Origin: Cyclobacteriaceae bacterium
Lineage (GTDB): Bacteria > Bacteroidota > Bacteroidia > Cytophagales > Cyclobacteriaceae
NCBI GenBank assembly: GCA_020832305.1
Contig: JAFIEV010000025.1
Span: 1-64,000, forward strand
Direction: 5' to 3'
Length of the DNA stretch: 64,000 bases
Every line of letters starts with the position of its first letter. Position 1 is the stretch's first letter. Positions 15,468-23,947 of this stretch are shown here, piece by piece. Made by a program: the position numbers and the translations under genes. The notes under the pieces were generated by a model, which was not told the DNA's origin, did no database searches, and was given only the letters and a program-made list of their open reading frames with translations.

Positions 15468-18257
15468 ATGAAACCATTCTCGCCTGGATTTTTTGCAAAG
15501 AATCCTCTTATTTCAGGATTATTTATTTGCGCAACATATTTGTTTTTTTGCGTGTCTGTCTATGGAACGGCGCCTTTAAGTTTCCAAAAGCTGCTTTGTG
15601 ATTTTTCAGAGCAACCTGATAATATCGATCATGGTCAGCCGGCTTTTTCATGGATTATCAATGCAGCAAAAAGAAATTCGTCTCAAAAAGCTTTCAGAAT
15701 AACCGTTGCAACCTCAGAACAAAATTTGCTGGAAGACCATCCCGATCTTTGGGATACCGGCCTGATATTGAATGAAGAAAGCCTGCACCACCTCTACGCC
15801 GGAAAACCGCTTTTAAGCAATAAAGAATATTTCTGGCAGGTCTTTATACGCGACAATGAGGGCCATGAGCTTTTGAGCCCGATTCAACGTTTTACAACGG
15901 CCGTGTTACATCAAAGCGACTGGGATGCTGTGTGGATTGGAGCAGGTCCTGCCGTGGCGCAATTACCGGCTAAAGGGTTTTTTATGGATGCCAAAGAGGA
16001 AAAAGACATGCCCGATACCATTGCACACGATGGACGTTCATTGCTTCTCAGAAAATCTCTTTCCCTGGGAACAGGTGTTAAATCAGCGAGGGTATTTGTA
16101 AGTGGACTCGGCTTTTATGAATTGTACATCAATGGAAAAATAGCAGGCAATTACAAGCTCAATCCAGCCAAAACCAATTATACAAAAGAGGTTTTGTACG
16201 ACAGGTATGATCTGAAGGACTTTTTAGTGCCGGGGGAAAATGTAGTTGGCTTTCACCTGGGTAATGGATGGTACAACCCTTATAAAAAATGGTGGAAAGA
16301 ATATCGTATGCAGTGGTTTGGACATAAAAAGGCCATTTTGCAGGTGCACATCGAATACGAAGACGGGCGCAGGGAAGTGATTACTACCGATGAAAGCTGG
16401 AAAACGCATCCCGGTCCGGTCCTGTATAATTGTATCTACGATGGAGAAGTGTATGATGCCAGAGAAGAAACAATGGGATGGAATATGCCGGGTTATAATG
16501 ACAGTCATTGGAAAAAAGCTGTACAGATGCAGCCTCCCGGTGGACAGATGAGGGCCCAGCGCTTACAGGCCATGGAAATCGTTGAGGTGAAAAAGCCGGC
16601 CCGGAACTGGTCGGTGCATCGCGATACTTTATTGTACGATATGGGTCAGAATTACACCGGATCTATCCGGATTAAACTCAAGGGCAAAAAAGGCAGTAAA
16701 ATGCATGTCCGTTTTGCCGAAGATGTTTACGATAATGGCCGCCTTGACATCACCAGCAACGAAAGGGCCGCTGCACAAGCTGAATACATCTTGAAAGGAG
16801 AGGAGGAGGAGACGTATGAACCCCGATTCACTTACTACGGCTATCAATATGCAGAAATTACATTTGAAGGTGACCCCATCATAATAACGGATGTAGAGGG
16901 CCTGGTTATCCACAGCAATATGCCACAAAGTGGAGCTTTTAATTGCAGTCATGATCTCATCAACAAAATTCATCATGCCACGGTATGGTCACAAAAAAGC
17001 AACAGCATTGGCTATCCGATGGACTGCCCGCAAAGAGATGAAAGGCTGGGCTGGCTTGGCGATGTGCAGGTGAGCGCTGAACAGGCTATGTTTAATTTTG
17101 ATATGTCATTGTTTTTTGGCAACTGGCTCACAGGCATACGGAAAAATCAGGATGAAAAAAGCGGAGATATACCTATCATCAGTCCGCGGCCCTATATCAA
17201 AGACGAAGGTGTAGAGTGGAGCAGCACCTACCTTATTATGGTTTGGCAGCATTACCTGTATTATGGGGATAAGCGCATCCTGGAAGAACATTATGGTGCC
17301 ATGAAGAGATATATGGAATTTCTCAGAAAAATTTCAACAGATAATATCGTACCCAATGGCTGGATAGGCGATTGGGGAAGCATGGTGAAAGGCTGGAAGG
17401 AAGGTCAGCCCGTATCGGTTTCCACGGCCTTTTATTTTTACAATGCAAGGACCCTCGAAAAGGTGGCGGCTGTTTTAGGTTACAGCAAAGATCAGGTGCA
17501 TTTTGCCAATTTGGCACAAAAAATAAAAGCTTCCTACAACCAGAAATTTTTTGATGCAAACCATAATGATTACAATGATGGAAGCCAAATGGCCAATGCT
17601 TTTGCGCTATATCTTGGATTGCAACCCGAAGAAAGATCGCCATCTATACTGCGAAATCTAGTTCACGACATTGTGGTTAACAACAATACCCACCTTACCA
17701 CCGGGGTGCTGGGCACCAAATATATGATCGATGCCCTGTCTATGTTTAACCGATCAGACATTTCCTGGTCGCTGGCCACCCAAATCACCTATCCCAGCTG
17801 GCATGCCATGATGCAGAAATACAATACGATGTGTGAATTCTGGACCATGAAGCAATCCAAAAACCATGTAATGATGGGAAGTATCGATGCCTGGTTTTAC
17901 AAGGAGCTGGCAGGCATAAGAATGGATGAAAATCACCCGGCATTCAGGCAATTTACCATCAGGCCCTATTTTGCGGATGGCCTCGATTTTGTAAATGCCT
18001 CTTTTGAAAGCATCAGGGGGAATATCAGGGTTTCCTGGAGTAAAACGGAAGGATCGTATGTAGTAAATGTCACCATACCTTTCAATACGACGGCCGAGGT
18101 TGTTTTACCAGCAAAATTTGGTTCAACCATATTGTGTGAAGGAATGGATCCTTCAGAAGTCGAAGGTATTGTTTCAAAGGATGAAAATAACGCTGAATGG
18201 GTGATAAGGGCAGGTTCGGGTTCTTATCAGTTTGAGATCACCGCGGGCAATCACTGA
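15468..18257 (+). CDS. Secreted alpha-L-rhamnosidase, glycoside hydrolase family 78
   Basis: A 929-residue enzyme that removes terminal L-rhamnose from glycans or glycosides by inversion. It has an N-terminal signal segment (GLFICATYLFFCVSVYG), then a fibronectin-like domain (about 45-145), the Bac_rhamnosid_N beta domain (KSARVFVSGLGFYELYINGK), a second beta domain, the (alpha/alpha)6 catalytic domain with the hallmark DCPQRDERLGWLGD at about 519-532, and a C-terminal beta-sandwich with HPAFRQFTIRP. The conserved acidic residues of the catalytic motif are present. It is divergent from the BASS gene and its 3' end overlaps the convergent neighbour by 7 nt. No SusC/SusD pair is nearby. Confidence 0.92.
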   Translation: MKPFSPGFFAKNPLISGLFICATYLFFCVSVYGTAPLSFQKLLCDFSEQPDNIDHGQPAFSWIINAAKRNSSQKAFRITVATSEQNLLEDHPDLWDTGLILNEESLHHLYAGKPLLSNKEYFWQVFIRDNEGHELLSPIQRFTTAVLHQSDWDAVWIGAGPAVAQLPAKGFFMDAKEEKDMPDTIAHDGRSLLLRKSLSLGTGVKSARVFVSGLGFYELYINGKIAGNYKLNPAKTNYTKEVLYDRYDLKDFLVPGENVVGFHLGNGWYNPYKKWWKEYRMQWFGHKKAILQVHIEYEDGRREVITTDESWKTHPGPVLYNCIYDGEVYDAREETMGWNMPGYNDSHWKKAVQMQPPGGQMRAQRLQAMEIVEVKKPARNWSVHRDTLLYDMGQNYTGSIRIKLKGKKGSKMHVRFAEDVYDNGRLDITSNERAAAQAEYILKGEEEETYEPRFTYYGYQYAEITFEGDPIIITDVEGLVIHSNMPQSGAFNCSHDLINKIHHATVWSQKSNSIGYPMDCPQRDERLGWLGDVQVSAEQAMFNFDMSLFFGNWLTGIRKNQDEKSGDIPIISPRPYIKDEGVEWSSTYLIMVWQHYLYYGDKRILEEHYGAMKRYMEFLRKISTDNIVPNGWIGDWGSMVKGWKEGQPVSVSTAFYFYNARTLEKVAAVLGYSKDQVHFANLAQKIKASYNQKFFDANHNDYNDGSQMANAFALYLGLQPEERSPSILRNLVHDIVVNNNTHLTTGVLGTKYMIDALSMFNRSDISWSLATQITYPSWHAMMQKYNTMCEFWTMKQSKNHVMMGSIDAWFYKELAGIRMDENHPAFRQFTIRPYFADGLDFVNASFESIRGNIRVSWSKTEGSYVVNVTIPFNTTAEVVLPAKFGSTILCEGMDPSEVEGIVSKDENNAEWVIRAGSGSYQFEITAGNH

Positions 18258-20275
18258 TGAAAGACAGGAACTTCTCCGCTGTAATCAATTCGGTAGTTGC
18301 CACCCTCATTCTGAATTTCCAGAACGCCATTTTTCATAAGAATACCAGGACCTTCAAATAAAGGTATGATTGCCCGGTTGCCTTGAGGCACTCCGTTGAC
18401 ATAAAGCTCTGGCATTCTTCCATATCCGTTTCCATAAGGCCATTGGGGCTGCTGCCAGGGCTGGTCTGAAATATAGCTGGCCTGTGTTGTTGGGCCAAAA
18501 CCCCAGTCGAACATGGGTTCTTCGAAAGTGCCTGTTGCCTGATATACGGCTCTCAGACGAATATTTTGCCTGTTCTTTACCTCAATAAAGCTTTGATCTG
18601 CTGCGTTTTCTGGTGTGATGGGAGATTTTCTTTTCAAATATTTTTCAACGGATTTTTGGTTTTTAAAGTCTTTTGAATCAAAAACCTCCAGGACAAATCC
18701 ACAAACCTGATCAGGTTCAGCAGAGATGACCACTGCCTGATAGGTGGGGTATTGCTCAAGTTTGTCCAAAATCCGCAAACTATGTACATCTCCGAAAGGT
18801 GATACACAGATCCAGGCATTGTTGCCATGTAGGAGTAAATGTCCTGATCTTTGAGAAACAGGCATGGTTTTGGGCAGAATGATATAAGAGCTGTTTTCGG
18901 CAAGGACTTTTTGATTGGCAGCAAAATTTACCACACCATGGTGCTTTTTACTGTCTGGAAATCGCAGGGTAAAATCCCGTTGCCAGAGACTGTCCCAATT
19001 CAGGCAGAGCGCTTTGATGGTATCTGCCATGGTCTGTGCGCCTAACGGGGTACGGGTCATTTGAAGCAGGGTGTTATCATGCTGTACAATTTGTGTAAAA
19101 GGGGTGGTGGCATTTCCTCCAAAATTTTCATAGAACCGGCCGTTTCCTCCAATGACCATGGGAAGTGAATCAGCGCCTTGTCCTTTTATGAGCAATTTCC
19201 AGTTGACCATCTGATAGCTTGCCCCGGTCCATCCGCCATAATTACTTCTGGCACTGCCCATTGAAAAGTTATCACCCATATAGAAATGCTTTCTCACGAA
19301 TGAGGGTCTCAGCATATGATAATCAGGTCTTGAGAGTAGATATTGGGTGCCGCTGGATTTACCCAATGCGAGCTTAACTATGCTTGCCACTGGCCTGTAG
19401 GTACTGGTTGCCGCATGCAGACATTGTATATATCCTGCACCTCTAAAAGGAACGGGTGGCTGTTCGCTCTGAGAAAACCAAAGCCACGTAAGATAGGTGG
19501 TGGCTTCAATGCCCGACCGAGGTATGGCTGTGCCACGCATTTCTGGGCCTCCCTGCCCGCCGAAACTGTAATACAGGGCAAGTTCTGCGGCATAGTAATC
19601 CAGAACCGCTTTGGCCATGGCTTTTATTGCATCATTTTTAGCAAAATCATAGATATTTAGCCAGCCCATCAGATTATATACCTGGTAAATGCCAGAATGC
19701 CATTCGCCATTTCCATTCTGAAACAAATCATGCGACCAGCGCCTGAGCCATTGATCCATTTCACGAAATCTTTTTTCTGCCTCAGGATAACGATCAGCAT
19801 GGCTTAGCGCTGATTGCGCATGCAAATAGCCGCTAGTGCGATCCATGTTTATATGGTTTTCTGTACCTTCTGATGTCGATGCATTATTGGCATCCTTTCT
19901 TTCAAATGCTTTTTCAAGGATTTTAAATTTGTTGATTTTTACTGACTGAGCCTCAGTATATCTGTGTAATATCCTCGACATACCAACCAGGGTGAAGTGG
20001 AAGGGTGCATTTTCGCTGAACCTCGAAATCCAGAAATTGGCAAGGCTGTCTTCCAATCCATATTTTTCAAATCGGGCCATTGCATATGGCCAGTAATATT
20101 TTTCGGGATCTCCAATAGAAGGAGAGGGCGGTTGGTAATGATCAGCTATATGATGGATTAATACCCTGGCTTTTTTCTCAAAAAGTAGATCATCATGGTT
20201 TTGAGATTTTACATTATTGTAAAAGACAACATTCAGTCCTGCCATGCAGAAAAGAAAAATTTTAATTATCTTCAT
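18251..20275 (-). CDS. Secreted protein of unknown family, possible carbohydrate-active alpha-toroid
   Basis: A 674-residue protein with a signal peptide (KIIKIFLFCMAGLNVVFYNNVKSQ). I do not recognise a family. The first about 280 residues are rich in aromatic, helix-forming segments (YYWPYAMARFEKYG, WLRRWSHDLFQNGNGEWHSGIYQVYNLMGWLNIYDFAKN) that recall (alpha/alpha)6 toroid lyases and hydrolases. The second half is beta-rich, as in the C-terminal domains of polysaccharide lyases. Its place next to a rhamnosidase supports a role in glycan breakdown, but that is inference. The ATG at 20275 is preferred over a TTG two codons upstream. Confidence 0.6.
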   Translation of the reverse strand: MKIIKIFLFCMAGLNVVFYNNVKSQNHDDLLFEKKARVLIHHIADHYQPPSPSIGDPEKYYWPYAMARFEKYGLEDSLANFWISRFSENAPFHFTLVGMSRILHRYTEAQSVKINKFKILEKAFERKDANNASTSEGTENHINMDRTSGYLHAQSALSHADRYPEAEKRFREMDQWLRRWSHDLFQNGNGEWHSGIYQVYNLMGWLNIYDFAKNDAIKAMAKAVLDYYAAELALYYSFGGQGGPEMRGTAIPRSGIEATTYLTWLWFSQSEQPPVPFRGAGYIQCLHAATSTYRPVASIVKLALGKSSGTQYLLSRPDYHMLRPSFVRKHFYMGDNFSMGSARSNYGGWTGASYQMVNWKLLIKGQGADSLPMVIGGNGRFYENFGGNATTPFTQIVQHDNTLLQMTRTPLGAQTMADTIKALCLNWDSLWQRDFTLRFPDSKKHHGVVNFAANQKVLAENSSYIILPKTMPVSQRSGHLLLHGNNAWICVSPFGDVHSLRILDKLEQYPTYQAVVISAEPDQVCGFVLEVFDSKDFKNQKSVEKYLKRKSPITPENAADQSFIEVKNRQNIRLRAVYQATGTFEEPMFDWGFGPTTQASYISDQPWQQPQWPYGNGYGRMPELYVNGVPQGNRAIIPLFEGPGILMKNGVLEIQNEGGNYRIDYSGEVPVFHQ

Positions 20276-20381
20276 AAACAAATATCAGCGTAAGCGGGAG
20301 GAGAAAAAATTTTGCATAAAGTTAATACGGTGTCTGTTAATTACACAAAAAGGAAGGTAAAAATGTATGAAAAGAATGGTG

Positions 20382-21884
20382 TCAGGCGCGTTCAAAGCTT
20401 TGGAAAGCAGCAGGGAGATTTTCAATAATATCAGATGCAATCAGAGAAGTGTAACCCAATCGACTTGCCGCCAGATCTCCTGCCAGCCCGTGAAGGAATA
20501 CACCTAACTTAGCTGCATCGGAGGGAAGATAGTACTGGCCCAGAAGAGAAAGGATAATTCCGGTAAGTACATCGCCACTGCCGCCTGTAGCCATTCCAGG
20601 GTTGCCGGTAGGGTTGAAAAATACATTGCCATCGGGTAGTGCAATGCTGGTGAAAGCTCCTTTGAGAACAACTATGCACCTGTGTTGGATAGCGAAAGTC
20701 CTGAGCTTTTCAAGTCTGTGAAAATCATTGTCCCAATCACCTGCCATGCGTCGAAATTCTCCCGGGTGTGGGGTAAGAATAGTATTTTCAGGAATGAGTT
20801 CAATAAAAGCAGAATGTTGAGATAGCAGGTTAAGGGCATCTGCATCGAGTACCAGAGGTTGCCGGGCCTGGCTTAAGAGGTTTTGCAGAACCTGGGCTGT
20901 TTCTTTGTGTTGCCCCCAGCCCGGGCCCGCAGCAATGGCGGTATAGATTGAAATGTCGGGAAGTGCAACTGTATATTCAATATTGTCATCCTCAGAAGCC
21001 ATGGCTTCAGGCACAGCAGTTTGTACAATCGGATAACCACAAACCGGCACATGACAGGTAAGCAGGCCTGCACCGGACCTTAGGGCAGCCCGGGCTGCAA
21101 GTACAACTGCACCCATTTTACCCTTGCTGCCCGCAAGTATTAATCCATGGCCATAATGCCCTTTATGACTAAAACGTTCCCTGGGCAAAATGCGGGAAAG
21201 TAACATTTCCCTGTCGAGAATATGATAAGGACTATGCACCTGTTGTAAGTGGCCCGCATCAAGTCCAATATCTACTAAATGCCAGTGTCCGGTATATCTG
21301 GCATTTTCCGGCATAAAGAAAGCAAGTTTGGGAACCTGAAAAGCAACGGTATGGTCTGCCCTGAAACGTATTCCATCTGAAAATTTATCGCCATACATAC
21401 CTGATGGAATATCGACGGATATTTTTACACCTGGAAAATGGTTTAGGTGTTCTATCAATTTTGCATTTAATCCCTCGAGAGGGCGGGATAACCCTGAGCC
21501 AAATAAGGCATCTATTATGATGTGGCCAGTTTGAATATTGACGGGAAAACCATTTTCATCTTCAATTGTCACTACTTTGATCAGAGATTTCAAGCGATGA
21601 AGGTTGGTAGAAAAATCTTCACTGGGTTTCATGTTTGCCGAAAGAACAAACGCTTGTACCTCACATCCTTCTTCATGCAATAATCTTGCTATGGCTAATC
21701 CATCACCACCATTATTGCCACCCCCACAAAAGATATGTACCTCTGTATTCAGGTTGATATTTTTTTGCAACCATTTGACAAATGCAAGGGAAGCCCTTTC
21801 CATTAAATTTATAGAAGAAACTGGTTCATTCTGAATGGTGTAGGCATCTGCCTCACGAATCTGCGAAGTGAGTAATACTTTCAT
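20382..21884 (-). CDS. nnr: Bifunctional NAD(P)H-hydrate epimerase / ADP-dependent dehydratase
   Basis: A 500-residue fusion that repairs hydrated NADH and NADPH. The N-terminal YjeF_N epimerase domain (about 1-215) shows FCGGGNNGGDGLAIARLL and SVDIPSGMYGD. The C-terminal ribokinase-like dehydratase (about 230-495) shows AGSKGKMGAVVLAARAALRSGAG, AAGPGWGQ, LDADALNLL, LTPHPGEFRRM and NPGMATGGSGDVLTGI, the last holding the catalytic aspartate. Length and domain order are standard for bacteria. It lies 13 nt downstream of the serpin gene on the same strand. Confidence 0.95.
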   Translation of the reverse strand: MKVLLTSQIREADAYTIQNEPVSSINLMERASLAFVKWLQKNINLNTEVHIFCGGGNNGGDGLAIARLLHEEGCEVQAFVLSANMKPSEDFSTNLHRLKSLIKVVTIEDENGFPVNIQTGHIIIDALFGSGLSRPLEGLNAKLIEHLNHFPGVKISVDIPSGMYGDKFSDGIRFRADHTVAFQVPKLAFFMPENARYTGHWHLVDIGLDAGHLQQVHSPYHILDREMLLSRILPRERFSHKGHYGHGLILAGSKGKMGAVVLAARAALRSGAGLLTCHVPVCGYPIVQTAVPEAMASEDDNIEYTVALPDISIYTAIAAGPGWGQHKETAQVLQNLLSQARQPLVLDADALNLLSQHSAFIELIPENTILTPHPGEFRRMAGDWDNDFHRLEKLRTFAIQHRCIVVLKGAFTSIALPDGNVFFNPTGNPGMATGGSGDVLTGIILSLLGQYYLPSDAAKLGVFLHGLAGDLAASRLGYTSLIASDIIENLPAAFQSFERA

Positions 21885-21897
21885 AAGAAATCCTGAT

Positions 21898-23154
21898 TCA
21901 GGGGTTGGAAACGAAACCTTGCATCAATATGCCACCGGTGTGACGGTCTCTTACCATATACATGAATGGCCTGTCAATATGATATGATTTATTACCCTCT
22001 ACTTTTGCGGGCAATTTACTTAGTACCTGAGCTGCTATAGGTGCACTTATGTCAAAAAGTACTTTCTGGCGCATTTCATGCAGGTAGTTTGGGCTTTCAG
22101 TGATCATTTCACTTAATGCTCCGGAATTGCTGAAAATCTCATTAACACCAAGAGATTTTAATACTTCATTCAAAGAGAGACTATTTTCGGATTTAAAGGC
22201 AGGAAAACTAATATCTGCTATTTCGGGCATGGCCATTTCATGGTAAAAGTCCATGTCTTCAGCCCGATATGTTTGTATGATTTCTGACAGGGTATATTTT
22301 TCATCTGGCATAGCTATACAAAACTGAAACATACCCTTTCCCATCGGTAGTTCATAATACTGAAGTTTCTGATCCCTGAAGCTTCGAAGGGGGGTTTGTT
22401 GTGCGGCTATATATGAACTATTAATTATACTTCCCTTGTGAGTTTTAAAATCACCTTTAGCGAATGCAAAATTGCCCTTACTAAAGATTTCCTGTATGGG
22501 CATGGATATGGTACTAATCCAAAATAATCTTGCTTCTGGAGCTATTTTTTGAAGAACTTTACCGGAATGGCCTTTGGTTCGGAGTTCAGACCAGCGGTTT
22601 ACAAGGTCACCTGCATTTTCTTTGCCGAAATTAGCTACACGCACCTCTGTATCGTAGTAAGCCATAATTATATTTTCATAATTATGGTTAAGTCTGAGCT
22701 CATCGCTGTGCCACAAAGAGGATGCCATGCTTAATTCAATATTTCGATCTATCAGCCGGTACAAATTTAAAAGTTCACTAACCGTTTTGTTTAAAGCTAC
22801 GGGGCTAAGATACCTGGTATTGAGCAGACCACTTATTTCATCTTGTGCCTCACCTTTGGTTCCGTTTTGTAAAGCGCCAAGTGATGTGCTGAGTGAAAAA
22901 GGCGAATAAACCAGGTTTGCATCCGGGTGACTTTGATACAAGGCTTTAAAAACATCTGCAGCGAGCCGATTGTTGGATCTGATTAGCTCGCTTTCAATTT
23001 CAGTAAGATTTCTAAGTTCAGCCTTTTTTCCAGGCTCAGGGGTTATTTCACAGGAACTTATCAAAATGGTCATACTGCATAAAAAGACCGTTGCAGGCAG
23101 GAGTTTGCCTGTGAGAGAAAATAAATTTACGATCTTCTGTAGCAGTTTTTTCAT
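21898..23154 (-). CDS. Serpin-family lipoprotein
   Basis: A 418-residue serpin with a lipoprotein signal (ILISSC, C35). The fold markers are present: NLVYSPFSLSTSLGALQNGTKGEA near the start, LSLNEVLKSLGVNEIF before the reactive loop, and DRPFMYMVRDRHTGGILMQGFVSNP at the end. Serpins trap serine or cysteine proteases by inserting a cleaved loop. The loop hinge here (FDISAPIAAQVLSKLP) lacks the usual EEGTEAAA-type run of small residues, although two alanines remain, so inhibitory activity is uncertain. It would sit on the membrane facing out of the cytoplasm. Confidence 0.88.
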   Translation of the reverse strand: MKKLLQKIVNLFSLTGKLLPATVFLCSMTILISSCEITPEPGKKAELRNLTEIESELIRSNNRLAADVFKALYQSHPDANLVYSPFSLSTSLGALQNGTKGEAQDEISGLLNTRYLSPVALNKTVSELLNLYRLIDRNIELSMASSLWHSDELRLNHNYENIIMAYYDTEVRVANFGKENAGDLVNRWSELRTKGHSGKVLQKIAPEARLFWISTISMPIQEIFSKGNFAFAKGDFKTHKGSIINSSYIAAQQTPLRSFRDQKLQYYELPMGKGMFQFCIAMPDEKYTLSEIIQTYRAEDMDFYHEMAMPEIADISFPAFKSENSLSLNEVLKSLGVNEIFSNSGALSEMITESPNYLHEMRQKVLFDISAPIAAQVLSKLPAKVEGNKSYHIDRPFMYMVRDRHTGGILMQGFVSNP

Positions 23155-23458
23155 AATTAACCTACAACATAGTAAATACTAATCAAAAGCACAAATGTTT
23201 GAACGAGAATATAATTTTGGCGCAGATTGTAGAACCGGTTGACTCAATTGTCATAATCAAAACCTGAGTCATTTGCCGGATTAGCGAATATTCATATCAA
23301 CTTTTAATTCACTGTTAAAATACCTGCAAACCTTCCCGGAAGCTGTGTTGTGTTAAGATATCATAACCCATTTTTTGAATCGTTCAATTTTGAATGCGCT
23401 TAGTATATATTTTTTAGTTTTCCGATTCTTTACACATCCATACCAAATTAACGAGCAC
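23155..23458. other. Intergenic region between divergent serpin and small secreted protein genes
   Basis: About 300 nt of A/T-rich sequence with no supported gene. The serpin promoter must lie here but I could not pick a convincing minus-strand TAnnTTTG element. Confidence 0.4.
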
Positions 23459-23488
23459 TTGTTTTTAATATATTTATTTCTACATTTG
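23459..23488 (+). promoter_or_regulatory. Strong Bacteroidota-type promoter of the 23515 gene
   Basis: TACATTTG at 23481-23488 matches the -7 consensus TAnnTTTG. TTG at 23459-23461 matches the -33 element with a 19-nt spacer, the usual distance. The start point would be near 23495, leaving a leader of about 20 nt. Confidence 0.65.
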
Positions 23489-23514
23489 CAGTCCTTTATC
23501 AAATTACAGCCGCT

Positions 23515-23850
23515 ATGAAGAAGCTGTTTTATATGTGGGTAATTCTGGCCTCTGTGCTATTGTCATCTACGGGTGTGGTTTCAACTTTACAATTTGATGA
23601 CCACTCGGCAATGCTTGAGCAGGTTCAGGATGAAGATGGTGAAACATCTTTCCCGTCGCAGTATAGCATCGTTATGTACAAGGCAGTGATGCCTATAGTC
23701 AATGCTATACCACAGGCGGTGTTATTGGCTGAACTTGTGGTTCCGGAGCCTGAGAATACCCAAATCGATTCTAAATACCTTCTCGCTCAAAAGCCTGTAC
23801 CTTACTTTAATATCTTATTCAGGTACATAATATCTCCCAATGCCCCTTAA
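23515..23850 (+). CDS. Small secreted protein of unknown function
   Basis: A 111-residue protein with a signal peptide (KKLFYMWVILASVLLSSTGVVS). The mature part is acidic at first (DDHSAMLEQVQDEDGE), then hydrophobic (MPIVNAIPQAVLLAELVV), and ends in PYFNILFRYIISPNAP. I recognise no family. A near-ideal promoter lies 27 nt upstream, and secDF follows 97 nt downstream with a hairpin between them, so it seems to be a separately expressed gene. Confidence 0.65.
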   Translation: MKKLFYMWVILASVLLSSTGVVSTLQFDDHSAMLEQVQDEDGETSFPSQYSIVMYKAVMPIVNAIPQAVLLAELVVPEPENTQIDSKYLLAQKPVPYFNILFRYIISPNAP

Positions 23851-23868
23851 TTGAAACAGTTCTATAGT

Positions 23869-23896
23869 TTTGCCTGCAGGATAATACTCAGGCAAA
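23869..23896 (+). terminator. Hairpin between the 23515 gene and secDF
   Basis: Perfect 8-bp stem TTTGCCTG / CAGGCAAA with a 12-nt loop, 18 nt after the stop codon, followed by TTGAATTTTTAC. It could be a weak or partial terminator that separates the highly expressed small gene from secDF. The T-tract is imperfect. Confidence 0.4.
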
Positions 23897-23947
23897 TTGA
23901 ATTTTTACAATAGCTAATTATTTTATAACACTTAAATTTCAGAATCT

